The notes under the pieces: model-generated
Told to the model about the DNA's origin: nothing
Seen by the model: only the letters and a program-made list of their open reading frames with translations
Database searches by the model: none
In this document: positions 5,762-12,834 of the stretch, one piece after another
Numbering within the stretch: position 1 is the stretch's first letter
Layout: every line of letters begins with the position of its first letter
From: a virus
Virus record (IMG/VR): IMGVR_UViG_3300042465_003391
Coordinates: 1-32,092 of that record
Direction: 5' to 3' (one strand)
Length of the DNA: 32,092 nucleotides
Made by a program: the position numbers and the translations under genes

Positions 5762-6257
5762 ACTCTAAATATTTAGTTTTTATTTCTTCAGTAATTGTAT
5801 AAGACTTTTCTATTTGCTCGATAGTTGCATTGGCTTTAAATGCTGCTTCAAAATTACTTTCTGTAAATTCCTTTTTTACTTTTGCTTTTGGTCTTAATGG
5901 TTTGATACGAATACCGTCTGTAATTGCTCCCATCATTTTAACGTTTCTGTCAACAAACAATTCTATTTTCATTCCTGACCAATTCTCGATAACGTGGCAT
6001 TCTTTACCAATTAAACCATCTTGTTTAGCAAAACCTGCTAAAATCTTATTATTTGTACTGTTTAATTTTAAAGGCTTAACGGCTTCAATAAAGTAACAAA
6101 AAATTCCGTCTTGTTTAGTTCCTGAAACATCCACACCAGTTTCGTATTTTACTTCTTTAATTTGGAATATTAATGCTAATCCGTCCGTTTCCATTGCATC
6201 TAAATCAGCACTTGCTAAATGCGTACTTTTTCTATATTTTCTCCAATCAGTTGCCAT
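5751..6257 (-). CDS. Conserved phage protein paired with the exonuclease, possible annealing partner
   Basis: The 168-aa product has an N-terminal MATDWRKYRKSTHLASADLDAM segment, a beta-rich middle with AVKPLKLNSTNNK and a W-S-G-M-K-I-E-L-F-V strand, then GIRIKPLRPK and a helical acidic/basic tail. The same layout is common beside YqaJ exonucleases in phages of Bacteroidetes and others, where its role is unproven. Its place before the exonuclease and SSB-like genes suggests a DNA-binding or strand-annealing partner in place of RecT/Beta, neither of which is recognisable here. No catalytic motif is visible. The gene follows the 81-aa gene by 2 bases. Confidence 0.75.
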   Translation of the reverse strand: MATDWRKYRKSTHLASADLDAMETDGLALIFQIKEVKYETGVDVSGTKQDGIFCYFIEAVKPLKLNSTNNKILAGFAKQDGLIGKECHVIENWSGMKIELFVDRNVKMMGAITDGIRIKPLRPKAKVKKEFTESNFEAAFKANATIEQIEKSYTITEEIKTKYLEYGK

Positions 6258-6259
6258 AA

Positions 6260-6505
6260 TTATTTTACTTTATCAATTAAACTTAATACTCTATTTTTTA
6301 AACCGTGATCACTTGATTTTAATACTTGGTATATTATATCCAATTCATTAATTATTTCAGATTGTAAATTGGTAAATACTTCTGTATGTCCACTTTCATA
6401 GGCTTCTGATAAATTTGCCCATAATGGCGATGTTTCAACTTCTATTTGGTTAATCGGAGATGTACGGTCATATCGTCCATCTTTCCAAGCATCATAACTA
6501 TTCAT
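6260..6505 (-). CDS. Hypothetical protein, 81 aa, early operon
   Basis: The family is not recognised. The 81-aa acidic product has two likely helices, around residues 27-60 and 65-80, no Cys, and no signal or membrane segment. It is third in the early operon, 1 base after the 33-aa gene and 2 bases before the exonuclease-partner gene, so it is certainly co-transcribed with the recombination cassette. It may be one of the small host-takeover or adaptor proteins typical of this position. Confidence 0.75.
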   Translation of the reverse strand: MNSYDAWKDGRYDRTSPINQIEVETSPLWANLSEAYESGHTEVFTNLQSEIINELDIIYQVLKSSDHGLKNRVLSLIDKVK

Positions 6506-6506
6506 A

Positions 6507-6608
6507 TTAATTGATTTTAGTGTAAGCGTTAGTCATTTGTTCATTATCAGCAAAATAAATATTTTTTATTTTTTGCATCCATTCATTAAATTTTTCTTTG
6601 TTTTCCAT
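6507..6608 (-). CDS. Very short hypothetical protein, 33 aa
   Basis: ATG at 6608 opens a 33-aa frame (MENKEKFNEW at the start) that stops at TAA 6507. Its ATG overlaps the stop of the 30-aa membrane peptide gene by one base (TAATG), and its stop is 1 base from the next start. The product is charged and helical. Tight packing on both sides in an otherwise gapless operon is the main support. The function is unknown. Confidence 0.5.
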   Translation of the reverse strand: MENKEKFNEWMQKIKNIYFADNEQMTNAYTKIN

Positions 6609-6700
6609 TATGATCTAAATATAAAGTTTAATAAAAAAATGATTGCTAAAATGTAGCAAAATCTAATTTGGTACTCGAGTTTTAAAAAGAAATTCTTCAT
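6608..6700 (-). CDS. Short single-span membrane peptide, 30 aa, first early gene
   Basis: ATG at 6700 opens a 30-aa frame starting MKNFFLKLEY, followed by a hydrophobic stretch (about residues 14-28, IRFCYILAIIFLLNFIF) and ending RS. It is the first open frame behind the consensus promoter at 6723-6753, with a leader of about 15-20 bases. It is joined to the 33-aa gene by a one-base TAATG overlap. A single membrane span with a short basic cytoplasmic end is likely. The role is unknown. An early membrane peptide could act in superinfection exclusion. Confidence 0.5.
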   Translation of the reverse strand: MKNFFLKLEYQIRFCYILAIIFLLNFIFRS

Positions 6701-6722
6701 AGTTGTTTTGTTTTTGTTTTGA

Positions 6723-6753
6723 CAAAGATAGTAATAATTTTTAATTACGCAAA
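6723..6753 (-). promoter_or_regulatory. Consensus early promoter (TTTG-N19-TATCTTTG)
   Basis: On the minus strand TTTG (6750-6753) is followed after 19 bases by TATCTTTG (6723-6730), an exact match to the Bacteroidetes -33/-7 pattern. It lies between the end of the 53-aa gene and the first early gene, and drives the recombination and nucleotide-metabolism genes. Confidence 0.8.
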
Positions 6754-6768
6754 TAAATAATTAAAATA

Positions 6769-6930
6769 TTAAAAAAAATCTTCCCATACAAAATAACCTA
6801 ACCTCATTAATTGTTCAATACATCTACTATACTCACTATGATCTTCTGTAAAATTTGATGGAACTTTGCCAGTTTCCCACATATTATATAATTTTCTTTG
6901 AGCTTGTTTTTTTGTCATTTTATTTTCCAT
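6769..6930 (-). CDS. Short hypothetical protein, 53 aa, next to the helix-turn-helix gene
   Basis: ATG at 6930 opens a 53-aa frame that stops at 6769. It overlaps the end of the HTH gene by 11 bases. The product starts MENKMTKKQAQRKLYNMWE, is helical and basic at first, then acidic, and ends in aromatic FVWEDFF. No known domain is visible. It lies just before the early promoter in the control island, so it may act with the HTH protein as a regulator. That is inference from position. Confidence 0.6.
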   Translation of the reverse strand: MENKMTKKQAQRKLYNMWETGKVPSNFTEDHSEYSRCIEQLMRLGYFVWEDFF

Positions 6931-7087
6931 AATACTGCTTTTTTATTTTTTCAAAAGTTGAAAGTTTCATCTCATAAAGGTCGGTTAAATACGGATTAAG
7001 ATTCTGTTTTTTAATTCCGCACTTTCGGGAAAACTCGGCTTTTGTTAAGCCTGATTTTAAAAATAGTTCTTTTAGTTTTTTATTCAT
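6920..7087 (-). CDS. Small Cro-like helix-turn-helix protein, 55 aa
   Basis: The 55-aa product is almost only a helix-turn-helix. It begins MNKKLKELFLKSG, then LTKAEFSRKCGI (scaffold helix and turn) and KKQNLNPYLTDLYEM (recognition helix), then a closing helix with LSTFEKIKK. This is the Xre/Cro pattern. It is short for the family, so it may bind DNA as a dimer like Cro. The gene lies 22 bases after the tRNA and under the same promoter, and about 165 bases before the early promoter, which is a natural target. No CI-type repressor or integrase accompanies it. Confidence 0.75.
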   Translation of the reverse strand: MNKKLKELFLKSGLTKAEFSRKCGIKKQNLNPYLTDLYEMKLSTFEKIKKQYYGK

Positions 7088-7109
7088 AGCATTTGTTTTT
7101 AATTATTAG

Positions 7110-7222
7110 TAGTCAAGGCAGGATTCGAACCTGCAAACTATGTTACTGTGGTTCACTAAGATTACCCACATATTCACATAACATTATTGTCTTAAGCGTG
7201 TCTACCATTCCACCACCTGACT
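7110..7222 (-). tRNA. Type-II tRNA, Leu-like, with abnormal central region; anticodon not assignable
   Basis: The acceptor stem AGTCAGG/CTTGACT (7 bp, one G-U) is followed by TG, a D arm of GTG-GAATGGTAGA-CAC that is typical of leucine tRNAs, and a canonical T arm GCAGG-TTCGAAT-CCTGC with A as discriminator. CCA is not encoded. Between D arm and T arm are 62 bases where a type-II tRNA normally has 31-37, and no clean 5-bp/7-base anticodon arm can be drawn. Instead 10 bp (with one bulge) pair ATGTTATGTG with CACAGTAACAT. It may contain an inserted segment or be a tRNA-like RNA. A promoter lies about 13 bases upstream. Confidence 0.65.
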
Positions 7223-7234
7223 ATTTTATAAATG

Positions 7235-7263
7235 CAAATATAAGTAATTAAATTTAATTACAC
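7235..7263 (-). promoter_or_regulatory. Promoter for the tRNA and helix-turn-helix gene
   Basis: On the minus strand TATATTTG (7235-7242) matches the -7 element exactly. GTG at 7261-7263 stands in for the -33 TTG after an 18-base spacer. The start of transcription would fall only a few bases before the 5' end of the tRNA. It lies directly behind the late terminator. Confidence 0.55.
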
Positions 7264-7273
7264 GCTATTGCAT

Positions 7274-7301
7274 AAAAAAACCGCTAAAATTAATTAACGG
7301 C
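7274..7301 (-). terminator. Intrinsic terminator ending the late operon
   Basis: On the minus strand GCCGTT (7296-7301) pairs with AGCGG (7281-7285) with one G-U, across a 10-base AT loop, and is followed by seven T. It lies 17 bases after the stop of the last lysis-region gene, and its stem sequence resembles the terminator at 1700-1727. Confidence 0.7.
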
Positions 7302-7317
7302 TAAACTTTTTTTTAAA

Positions 7318-7479
7318 TTACCTACTCAATTTATGCGCAAAAGCTTTAACAATTAAATCAGTCGGTAAATACTTTACAATTAACCTTAACCATCTTCCAG
7401 CGTTTGTTGTTGCTGGACTTTCGCTGTATTTAATAGCTACTTCTTTAAGTGCTAAATTAATCAAATCTTTTTTTTCCAT
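7318..7479 (-). CDS. Hypothetical basic protein, 53 aa, last gene of the late operon
   Basis: The most likely start is ATG 7479, four bases past the endolysin stop, giving 53 aa beginning MEKKDLINLALKEV. A longer frame from 7515 would overlap the endolysin by 32 bases and is less likely. The product has an amphipathic, weakly hydrophobic middle (GRWLRLIVKYLPTDLIVKAF) and a basic end. It could be a peripheral membrane protein that assists lysis, given its place after the endolysin, but no family is recognised. Confidence 0.65.
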   Translation of the reverse strand: MEKKDLINLALKEVAIKYSESPATTNAGRWLRLIVKYLPTDLIVKAFAHKLSR

Positions 7480-7483
7480 TTTA

Positions 7484-7960
7484 TTATATTTTAGGGTATG
7501 TAATTCCGTTGTCATTTATAATTATTCCTTTATCAAATCTGCTTTTTAATGTTTTCCAATCAAAGCCGAAGTTTTTCTCAAAGTGTGGTTTATCTTTAAA
7601 TGTTTTCCAATCACCGCCCCATTGATATCCTTTGCTCTTAAAATATGTTATCACTCGTTCCCAGTGTTCATCAATTTCCCAGCTTGCTGTTTCAAAATTA
7701 CCATCACCGTTTTTATCATATAATAAAACCACATCAAAAGCCAAACCGTAATTATGCATACTTTGAAATTTATCAGCGTTAGTTACTTTAGGACGTTTTA
7801 AAAACAATTCTCTTTGCTCTTGTGGGCTTCTAAAAACGTGGCTAAAACGAAGCCTAACGTGTTTAGGAAGTAAGTTGTTACATTCTCTATAATATACGCT
7901 TAATTCTTCTCTAATTTTAGGATGCGCTTTTTCGATTCTGTTTAAACTGATTTTATCCAT
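7484..7960 (-). CDS. M15-family peptidoglycan endopeptidase (endolysin)
   Basis: The 158-aa protein has the M15/VanY-CwlK zinc peptidase set. SMHNYGLAFDV at 67-77 provides ligands H69 and D76, and DKPHFE at 123-128 provides H126. The GYQWGGDW motif is at 111-118, and an Asp-rich DKNGDGN loop at 82-88 could bind calcium. Such enzymes cut L-Ala-D-Glu or similar peptide bonds in the cell wall. There is no signal peptide, so it needs a holin for access, and two small membrane proteins are encoded just upstream. It overlaps the previous gene by 8 bases. Confidence 0.93.
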   Translation of the reverse strand: MDKISLNRIEKAHPKIREELSVYYRECNNLLPKHVRLRFSHVFRSPQEQRELFLKRPKVTNADKFQSMHNYGLAFDVVLLYDKNGDGNFETASWEIDEHWERVITYFKSKGYQWGGDWKTFKDKPHFEKNFGFDWKTLKSRFDKGIIINDNGITYPKI

Positions 7961-8213
7961 TCTTATTAGTTTTAAAATTAATACAACTAAAAGCGTGCAT
8001 CCTTACATCATCCATTTTCTTATCCATTTCTTCAAGCTTCTTAAATAGAATATTATTCAATTTTTCGGCATTTACTTGTATTTCATTTATTTTCATTTCT
8101 AAATGTTCAATTTTCATATCTTGACGGATTATAACATTGTTCATTTTGATATAAATACCTACAATTGTTCCAATCATTGGTAAAGATCCTATTATTATGC
8201 TTATATAATCCAT
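7953..8213 (-). CDS. Membrane-anchored coiled-coil protein of the lysis cassette (holin or spanin-like)
   Basis: The 86-aa product has one N-terminal membrane segment (about residues 4-23, ISIIIGSLPMIGTIVGIYI), followed by a charged coiled coil to about residue 70 with regular Leu/Ile/Met spacing, and a short tail with one Cys. This shape occurs in i-spanins and in some small holin partners of Bacteroidetes and Gram-positive phages. It overlaps the endolysin gene by 8 bases and follows the two-span protein by 2, so it belongs to the lysis unit. No separate Rz1-type lipoprotein is nested here. Confidence 0.7.
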   Translation of the reverse strand: MDYISIIIGSLPMIGTIVGIYIKMNNVIIRQDMKIEHLEMKINEIQVNAEKLNNILFKKLEEMDKKMDDVRMHAFSCINFKTNKNG

Positions 8214-8215
8214 TA

Positions 8216-8401
8216 TTATAATTTTGTTTTTACAAAGTTAATTAATTTATTTGGGTCTTTTAACAATAATAATGCAATGATGGTTAAAATAACCTCATTA
8301 AATGATAAATTTAAAGTATGGCTGTAATATTTCCATACTTGTAAAAATAAAATGCAAATTCCGATTATAGTAGTTACTACATTTAATATTTTATTTTTCA
8401 T
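8216..8401 (-). CDS. Putative holin, two membrane segments, 61 aa
   Basis: The 61-aa product has two hydrophobic segments, about residues 6-24 (VVTTIIGICILFLQVW) and 34-48 (FNEVILTIIALLLL), separated by a short polar turn, and a basic C-terminus (NFVKTKL). Size, two spans and a charged end fit class II holins, which open the inner membrane at lysis. It shares a one-base TAATG overlap with the gene upstream and is followed after 2 bases by the coiled-coil membrane protein and then the endolysin. The holin role is inferred. Confidence 0.68.
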   Translation of the reverse strand: MKNKILNVVTTIIGICILFLQVWKYYSHTLNLSFNEVILTIIALLLLKDPNKLINFVKTKL

Positions 8402-8610
8402 TAAAAACGTTCATATATTATAGGGTTGTAAGTAATTAAAGGCAAATCTTTAACCCATTGTAATAACTCATTCGTACAACCGTTTACCTCCTCAATTGAA
8501 ATAAACCAATTATTGTCAGCATCTAAAGTTGGGTTAAAATATTGCAAACCGTCATAAGTTTGACCGTTTAAAGCTTGTTTTTGTTCTATTGTTAATTTAT
8601 ATACTTCCAT
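8401..8610 (-). CDS. Small tail-fibre-associated protein, 69 aa
   Basis: The 69-aa acidic product begins MEVYKLTIEQKQALNGQTYDG, followed by FNPTLDADNNWFISIEEVNG and ending with a WVKDLPLITYNPIIYE stretch. Similar small proteins often follow fibre genes in Bacteroidetes phages, though their role is not established. They might act as fibre chaperones or tip components. It is 2 bases past the lectin-like fibre gene and overlaps the holin gene by one base, so it links the fibre and lysis groups. Confidence 0.7.
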   Translation of the reverse strand: MEVYKLTIEQKQALNGQTYDGLQYFNPTLDADNNWFISIEEVNGCTNELLQWVKDLPLITYNPIIYERF

Positions 8611-8612
8611 AA

Positions 8613-9419
8613 TTAAACTTGGCGAGATAAAGTTGTTTGAAATGCTTGTACGGCTGTGTAAAAATTAGCCGATTCCGTTGCTGATAATCCATCGCTTAAT
8701 GAAGCAAATGCCAATTGTTTATTAGAGTAACCATTTGCAGCTGGTACGCTTAATAATGAATTTACAGCACTAATATATATATTACAATTAGAAAAGCCAC
8801 TCTGTTGAGAAGTTCCGCTTAAAACACTTGTACCATTTCTATATAATCTTTGATTTGAACTGCCATTAGTACCTCCGCAATAAAAAGCCCTTGAATCTGT
8901 TTCGCCATTCGCACTAGAATAAGCGTCGCAAACTGAAATATATCTATTTCCGTTATTATATCTTGTAATAATACCAGTAAATTTAGTTCCTGAGCCCCAA
9001 CTATCAGCATTACCTATATCATAAGGAAAACCAATATTTGAATTTGTTCTACTATATACTGACAGAAAAAATGAATTTTGCGCACTAGATTGAGATACTG
9101 GGTTAAAAAAAGTATCTGAATAAGATATACCATTTGGTAAAGCTCCACCGCTTGAATGATTCCAACCTCCAAAAAACTTTAATCGAAATGCAGCATCTAA
9201 ATCTCTTGGATCTTTTAGATTATATTGATGAGTAGTAGCAGTTCCTCCAACCATTGGATAAATGGCTTTCATTTTACTCCATAAACCATAAAATTTTAAA
9301 TCATCAACTAAGGTATTAATTGCGCTTTTTTGCGTTGCGTCTGTTATTCCTGCGGCTAAAATAAATTTTTGCGCATCTGATAACCCTTTGCCCATCGAAC
9401 TAATTAATGAATAATACAT
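8613..9419 (-). CDS. Tail fibre / receptor-binding protein with lectin-like fold
   Basis: The 268-aa protein has an N-terminal helical module (residues 1-60, with ATQKSAINTLVDDLKFYGLW) and a long beta-rich, Gly/Ser/Asn-rich body with jelly-roll character, including DPRDLDAAFRLKFFGGWNHS and a Cys-Gly-Gly segment. This is the pattern of Bacteroidetes phage fibre tips and surface-binding modules. It ends with a helix, SATESANFYTAVQAFQ. It lies with three other fibre or baseplate genes, and its start overlaps the 118-aa gene stop by one base. It is a candidate host-range determinant. Confidence 0.75.
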   Translation of the reverse strand: MYYSLISSMGKGLSDAQKFILAAGITDATQKSAINTLVDDLKFYGLWSKMKAIYPMVGGTATTHQYNLKDPRDLDAAFRLKFFGGWNHSSGGALPNGISYSDTFFNPVSQSSAQNSFFLSVYSRTNSNIGFPYDIGNADSWGSGTKFTGIITRYNNGNRYISVCDAYSSANGETDSRAFYCGGTNGSSNQRLYRNGTSVLSGTSQQSGFSNCNIYISAVNSLLSVPAANGYSNKQLAFASLSDGLSATESANFYTAVQAFQTTLSRQV

Positions 9420-9775
9420 TATGCCTCCTGATTTAATCCAACAACATCAAATTTTGTATCTGTAGAGTTCCAAATCATACCTAAATACAAAGTCTTATTT
9501 ACTACGGTTGTAGTTGGTAGTGTTATTCCTAACGCTCTGTAATTAGTGCCAAAAGCAATACTCCTTGCCGTTCCATTGTCTTTAATTCTAATCATTAAAG
9601 CCTGACCTTGTACCATTGTGCCTGTAGGATTTGCAATAGTTAAACCAACAGCTTGAGCAGTAATAACTACCAAATCATTTGCGCTTGTTGGTGTAACCGT
9701 TGCCGAACTTGTAACGGTTTGTACATTAGCATTTAAGTCTAATTGTTCTCTTGATATTAGTTTTGTTGATATCAT
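9419..9775 (-). CDS. Fibre or capsid-decoration-type beta protein, 118 aa
   Basis: The 118-aa product is beta-rich with the widely shared phage pattern NPTGTMVQGQALMIRIKDNGTARSIAFG, then YRALGITLP, then KTLYLGMIWN and TKFDVVGLNQEA. This module is found alone or at the end of phage fibre and head-fibre proteins. Its N-terminus (MISTKLISREQLDLNANVQTV) may attach it to the longer fibre. It overlaps both neighbours by one base. Whether it trims the tail fibre or decorates the head cannot be told, and position favours the tail. Confidence 0.72.
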   Translation of the reverse strand: MISTKLISREQLDLNANVQTVTSSATVTPTSANDLVVITAQAVGLTIANPTGTMVQGQALMIRIKDNGTARSIAFGTNYRALGITLPTTTVVNKTLYLGMIWNSTDTKFDVVGLNQEA

Positions 9776-9999
9776 TATAAATAATAATTAGATTTTGTTT
9801 CAGGATTTAAGTTCTCGTACAATATAGGTGTCATTTCAGCAATAAAACTACTTAAGTCAGCAATTGCATCCGCTAAATTATTATAGGTTCTGTGCGTGTC
9901 AATTATGTTTATCAATTCTAAATCTGTTGGAAATAATCTAACATTTATTTTTAAATCATCCAAAGTAATGTTTTGGCTTTGTAGTGTGAATTGTGTCAT
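9775..9999 (-). CDS. Hypothetical tail-region protein, 74 aa
   Basis: The 74-aa acidic product starts MTQFTLQSQNITLDDLKI and continues with a helical middle that contains LADAIADLSSFIAEM. No signal, membrane segment or Cys is present. It lies 1 base after the large fibre gene and overlaps the next by one base, so it is made with the fibres. It is a possible fibre chaperone or connector, but no family is recognised. Confidence 0.65.
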   Translation of the reverse strand: MTQFTLQSQNITLDDLKINVRLFPTDLELINIIDTHRTYNNLADAIADLSSFIAEMTPILYENLNPETKSNYYL

Positions 10000-10000
10000 A

Positions 10001-12832
10001 TTATAAAGAATAAGTTCCTAATGTTAATAAATCAAATTGCCCTGTGTTAGTTACTCCAGCACCCATACAACGAGAAGCAAAGAAATTCAATCCTTGCGTA
10101 TGTAAAGGTAAATTTGTTGTAATTGTACCCATTGCAATATCTCCTGTTTCTTTATTTCTTACGCAATATTTAACGTCTGTACTTTCTGAATCATTATATA
10201 ACTCAATTGAATAAACAGTAGTTAATGCTGCTCCAGCTGTTCTATTTGCTGGAAAGTTTACACCCAAATCAATCTTTGTTGCCGTTCCTGTTCCGTCATT
10301 GTGAAATACTTGTAAATTAGTGTCTGAAGCATCAGAACCAACACCAATTATATTTGTTAATGATGAAACTAAAACAGAATCACTGTAGGCCAAATCTGTT
10401 GTTTGACCAGCCATTCCGTAAAATTGTCTACATCCTGAACCATAAGCAGTATCAGAAATATAAACATCGCAAACGTATTTAAAACCGCCACCTAAATACC
10501 ATAATAAAGCCGAACCTCTTGTTCCTGTATAACGACCAGTTGAAACAACAGAACCGTAAAATCCTTTACGCACTTGTTTACTTGCGTAATTTGTTGATGA
10601 TACTGCTCTGGCAATTGTTGAACCTGTTGTTGCCATAACAATTCCCCCACTTGCAACTTCTGTTGTTGAATTGTTTGAATAATTAACCCCTCTGAATGTT
10701 TCGTGTCCTCTTAATTTAGGAATAAAGCCATCGTAATTAGGTATATTTAATGTAGTTCCTATTAATGTAGCTACACCGCTGAAATTGTTTGTCGTTAGCG
10801 TTATTGTATCTTGTTTGGCATCAAAATCAAGCCAATCTGTGAAACTTAAATATCCACTATTAACACCCGAAGCCTGACCGATAATTGACTCAATATTTGA
10901 ATTTGTCAAAAAACCGTCAATTTGCGCTTTTGTATAATATTCTAAAACTCCAACACTTGTAGGTGTATAAAGAATGTTTATTTTATCACCAGTTTGTAAA
11001 GTATCTGATATTGTTAATGTTGTAGTTACAAAAAAATATTGACTGCTATTAAGTTCCTGACCATTAACAAAAACAGCATAAATATCAGAAGGAGTGCCAA
11101 AAAGTGTAAAAGTTTGAGCGCCTGAAAAACTAAATTCTTGCCTTGTTAATGGTACACCTAACAATAAATTACCCGAACCTAAAACACTATTACCATTAAT
11201 TGTTTTAATGTTTGTGCCTGAAACTAAAGCATCTTGTTTTCCGTTAAATGTACTCCAATTTGCCGAACTTAAAGCCCCTCTATTAGTTGCACTTGCAGTT
11301 GGCAAATTAAAAGTGTGCGTATCTGTTGCCGAACTAATTCCAAAGTCAGCGCCTGTTGTTCCTGTTGCGAAATATTGCACCTGATTTGTTAAACCATTTA
11401 GCGCAGTTAATCCAGTTGAAAAAGTTGTAATTACTTCGCAAAGATGACCGTTTTGTGTATGTAGTGTAATTGTTTTACTTGAAGCATTTATATACACTCT
11501 TATAGCTAATCTGTCATTAACTGTTAATACCGTTTCGGGTACTGCTAATGCTGTAAAATAAGCATCAATAGTTGTTCCATTTGTTATTCCTTCAGGAACT
11601 GCCGAACCACTAGAAATTAAAGTAAATGTAGTTCCGTCGTATTTGTACAATTCAGCGTAAAATGAAGGTGAACCGCCAGCCGAACTTGAAGAAAAGAAAA
11701 ATTCTAAATTCCAATTACCAGCAGGAATAAGTAACAACGAAGGGTCTGCTACATCGGTTATGAATGAAGCAATATAACCATTTGTACCTCTACTAAAATC
11801 AACTCCCGTTCCTATTACAGCCGTTTTACTAAATTCATAATAAGTTGTTCCGCCAAAAGTACCTTGACTTGTTCCGCCGTTTAGATAATAATTAACACTT
11901 GAACCGACACCACCTGAAGTTGGAAAATTAGCCAATGCACCGTCACCTCTTACATATTGAGAAGCTAATCCAGCGCCTGTTACTGCAATATCACCGCTCG
12001 ATGTTATTGGGCTATTTGTAACAGTAAAAGCGCTCGGCATTGTTAAGCCTACGCTTGTAACCGCTGTTTGTAATTCCCAAACAGCAGCCGTACTTGTGTT
12101 GTCGGTACAAATGTATAAATCGCCATCGTCTAAAATCCAACGTGAACCAACTACAAATCCTTTACTTATATCGTCTGTAGCAGTTGGTGTAATTGTAAAA
12201 TTGTTAGATACTTCACGAATAGTAAAACCATCTTGTTGCATTACATATAAACGACCAGCTTCCCATTTCAACTCGTAATCTAATGAGCAAACTAATGCCA
12301 CACCTTTTGCACCGCCATTCCCAGCATCGGTTAAACCCTTTCTTATTCTTGATCCATTGTCAAAACTAATTTCATCACCATCACTAATGAAAATATTTTC
12401 GCCGTCTGTAGTATTGCCTAATATTAAAGTATCGGCTAAAGTTTGCGAACCTCCACCACCGCCAGTACTTGAAATAATTGGATTTAAAGGATCAGTATCG
12501 TCTATAGTTATATTTGTACCCGCTACAACACTTTCAATATACGAAGTTGGGATGTCCCCATCCCTATTAAAACCCGTGTATTTCAGAACTTCCAGTCTTA
12601 ACATTAAAGCCTGAGCGCTTGCGAATGTTTCTGGCGTTCCTATATCTGTATCGTCATAAACTGTGATATCAGTATATGAATATTCCCTTCTATTACTTCC
12701 GCTTTCTTCAACAATTTTAAATGTGCCAGCATTCGTTTTGCAATAGAATTTAGATAAAATAAAATTATCTGCATCACTTGGAACGTGTAGCCACGTTTTA
12801 AGACTTTTTTTTCTTATTTCTAATGTAGCCAT
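10001..12832 (-). CDS. Large tail fibre protein, 943 aa
   Basis: The protein is long, beta-rich and low in Cys. Residues 1-110 are an attachment domain. A Gly-rich hinge follows at about 123-128 (STGGGGG). Repeated short beta modules typical of fibre shafts come next, including SGDIAVTGAGLASQYVRGDG and a SGTNIKTINGNSVLGSG motif known from many phage fibres. A C-terminal domain of about 230 residues, starting near FRGVNYSNNS, resembles a lectin-like receptor-binding tip. It is the largest protein here and follows the short baseplate-type protein by 2 bases. It most probably determines host adsorption. Confidence 0.85.
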   Translation of the reverse strand: MATLEIRKKSLKTWLHVPSDADNFILSKFYCKTNAGTFKIVEESGSNRREYSYTDITVYDDTDIGTPETFASAQALMLRLEVLKYTGFNRDGDIPTSYIESVVAGTNITIDDTDPLNPIISSTGGGGGSQTLADTLILGNTTDGENIFISDGDEISFDNGSRIRKGLTDAGNGGAKGVALVCSLDYELKWEAGRLYVMQQDGFTIREVSNNFTITPTATDDISKGFVVGSRWILDDGDLYICTDNTSTAAVWELQTAVTSVGLTMPSAFTVTNSPITSSGDIAVTGAGLASQYVRGDGALANFPTSGGVGSSVNYYLNGGTSQGTFGGTTYYEFSKTAVIGTGVDFSRGTNGYIASFITDVADPSLLLIPAGNWNLEFFFSSSSAGGSPSFYAELYKYDGTTFTLISSGSAVPEGITNGTTIDAYFTALAVPETVLTVNDRLAIRVYINASSKTITLHTQNGHLCEVITTFSTGLTALNGLTNQVQYFATGTTGADFGISSATDTHTFNLPTASATNRGALSSANWSTFNGKQDALVSGTNIKTINGNSVLGSGNLLLGVPLTRQEFSFSGAQTFTLFGTPSDIYAVFVNGQELNSSQYFFVTTTLTISDTLQTGDKINILYTPTSVGVLEYYTKAQIDGFLTNSNIESIIGQASGVNSGYLSFTDWLDFDAKQDTITLTTNNFSGVATLIGTTLNIPNYDGFIPKLRGHETFRGVNYSNNSTTEVASGGIVMATTGSTIARAVSSTNYASKQVRKGFYGSVVSTGRYTGTRGSALLWYLGGGFKYVCDVYISDTAYGSGCRQFYGMAGQTTDLAYSDSVLVSSLTNIIGVGSDASDTNLQVFHNDGTGTATKIDLGVNFPANRTAGAALTTVYSIELYNDSESTDVKYCVRNKETGDIAMGTITTNLPLHTQGLNFFASRCMGAGVTNTGQFDLLTLGTYSL

Positions 12833-12834
12833 AT

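Noticed and set aside
7110-7222. Attachment site for integration at the tRNA
   Set aside because: The tRNA is complete at both ends and no integrase or excisionase gene is present, so a role as attP is not supported.
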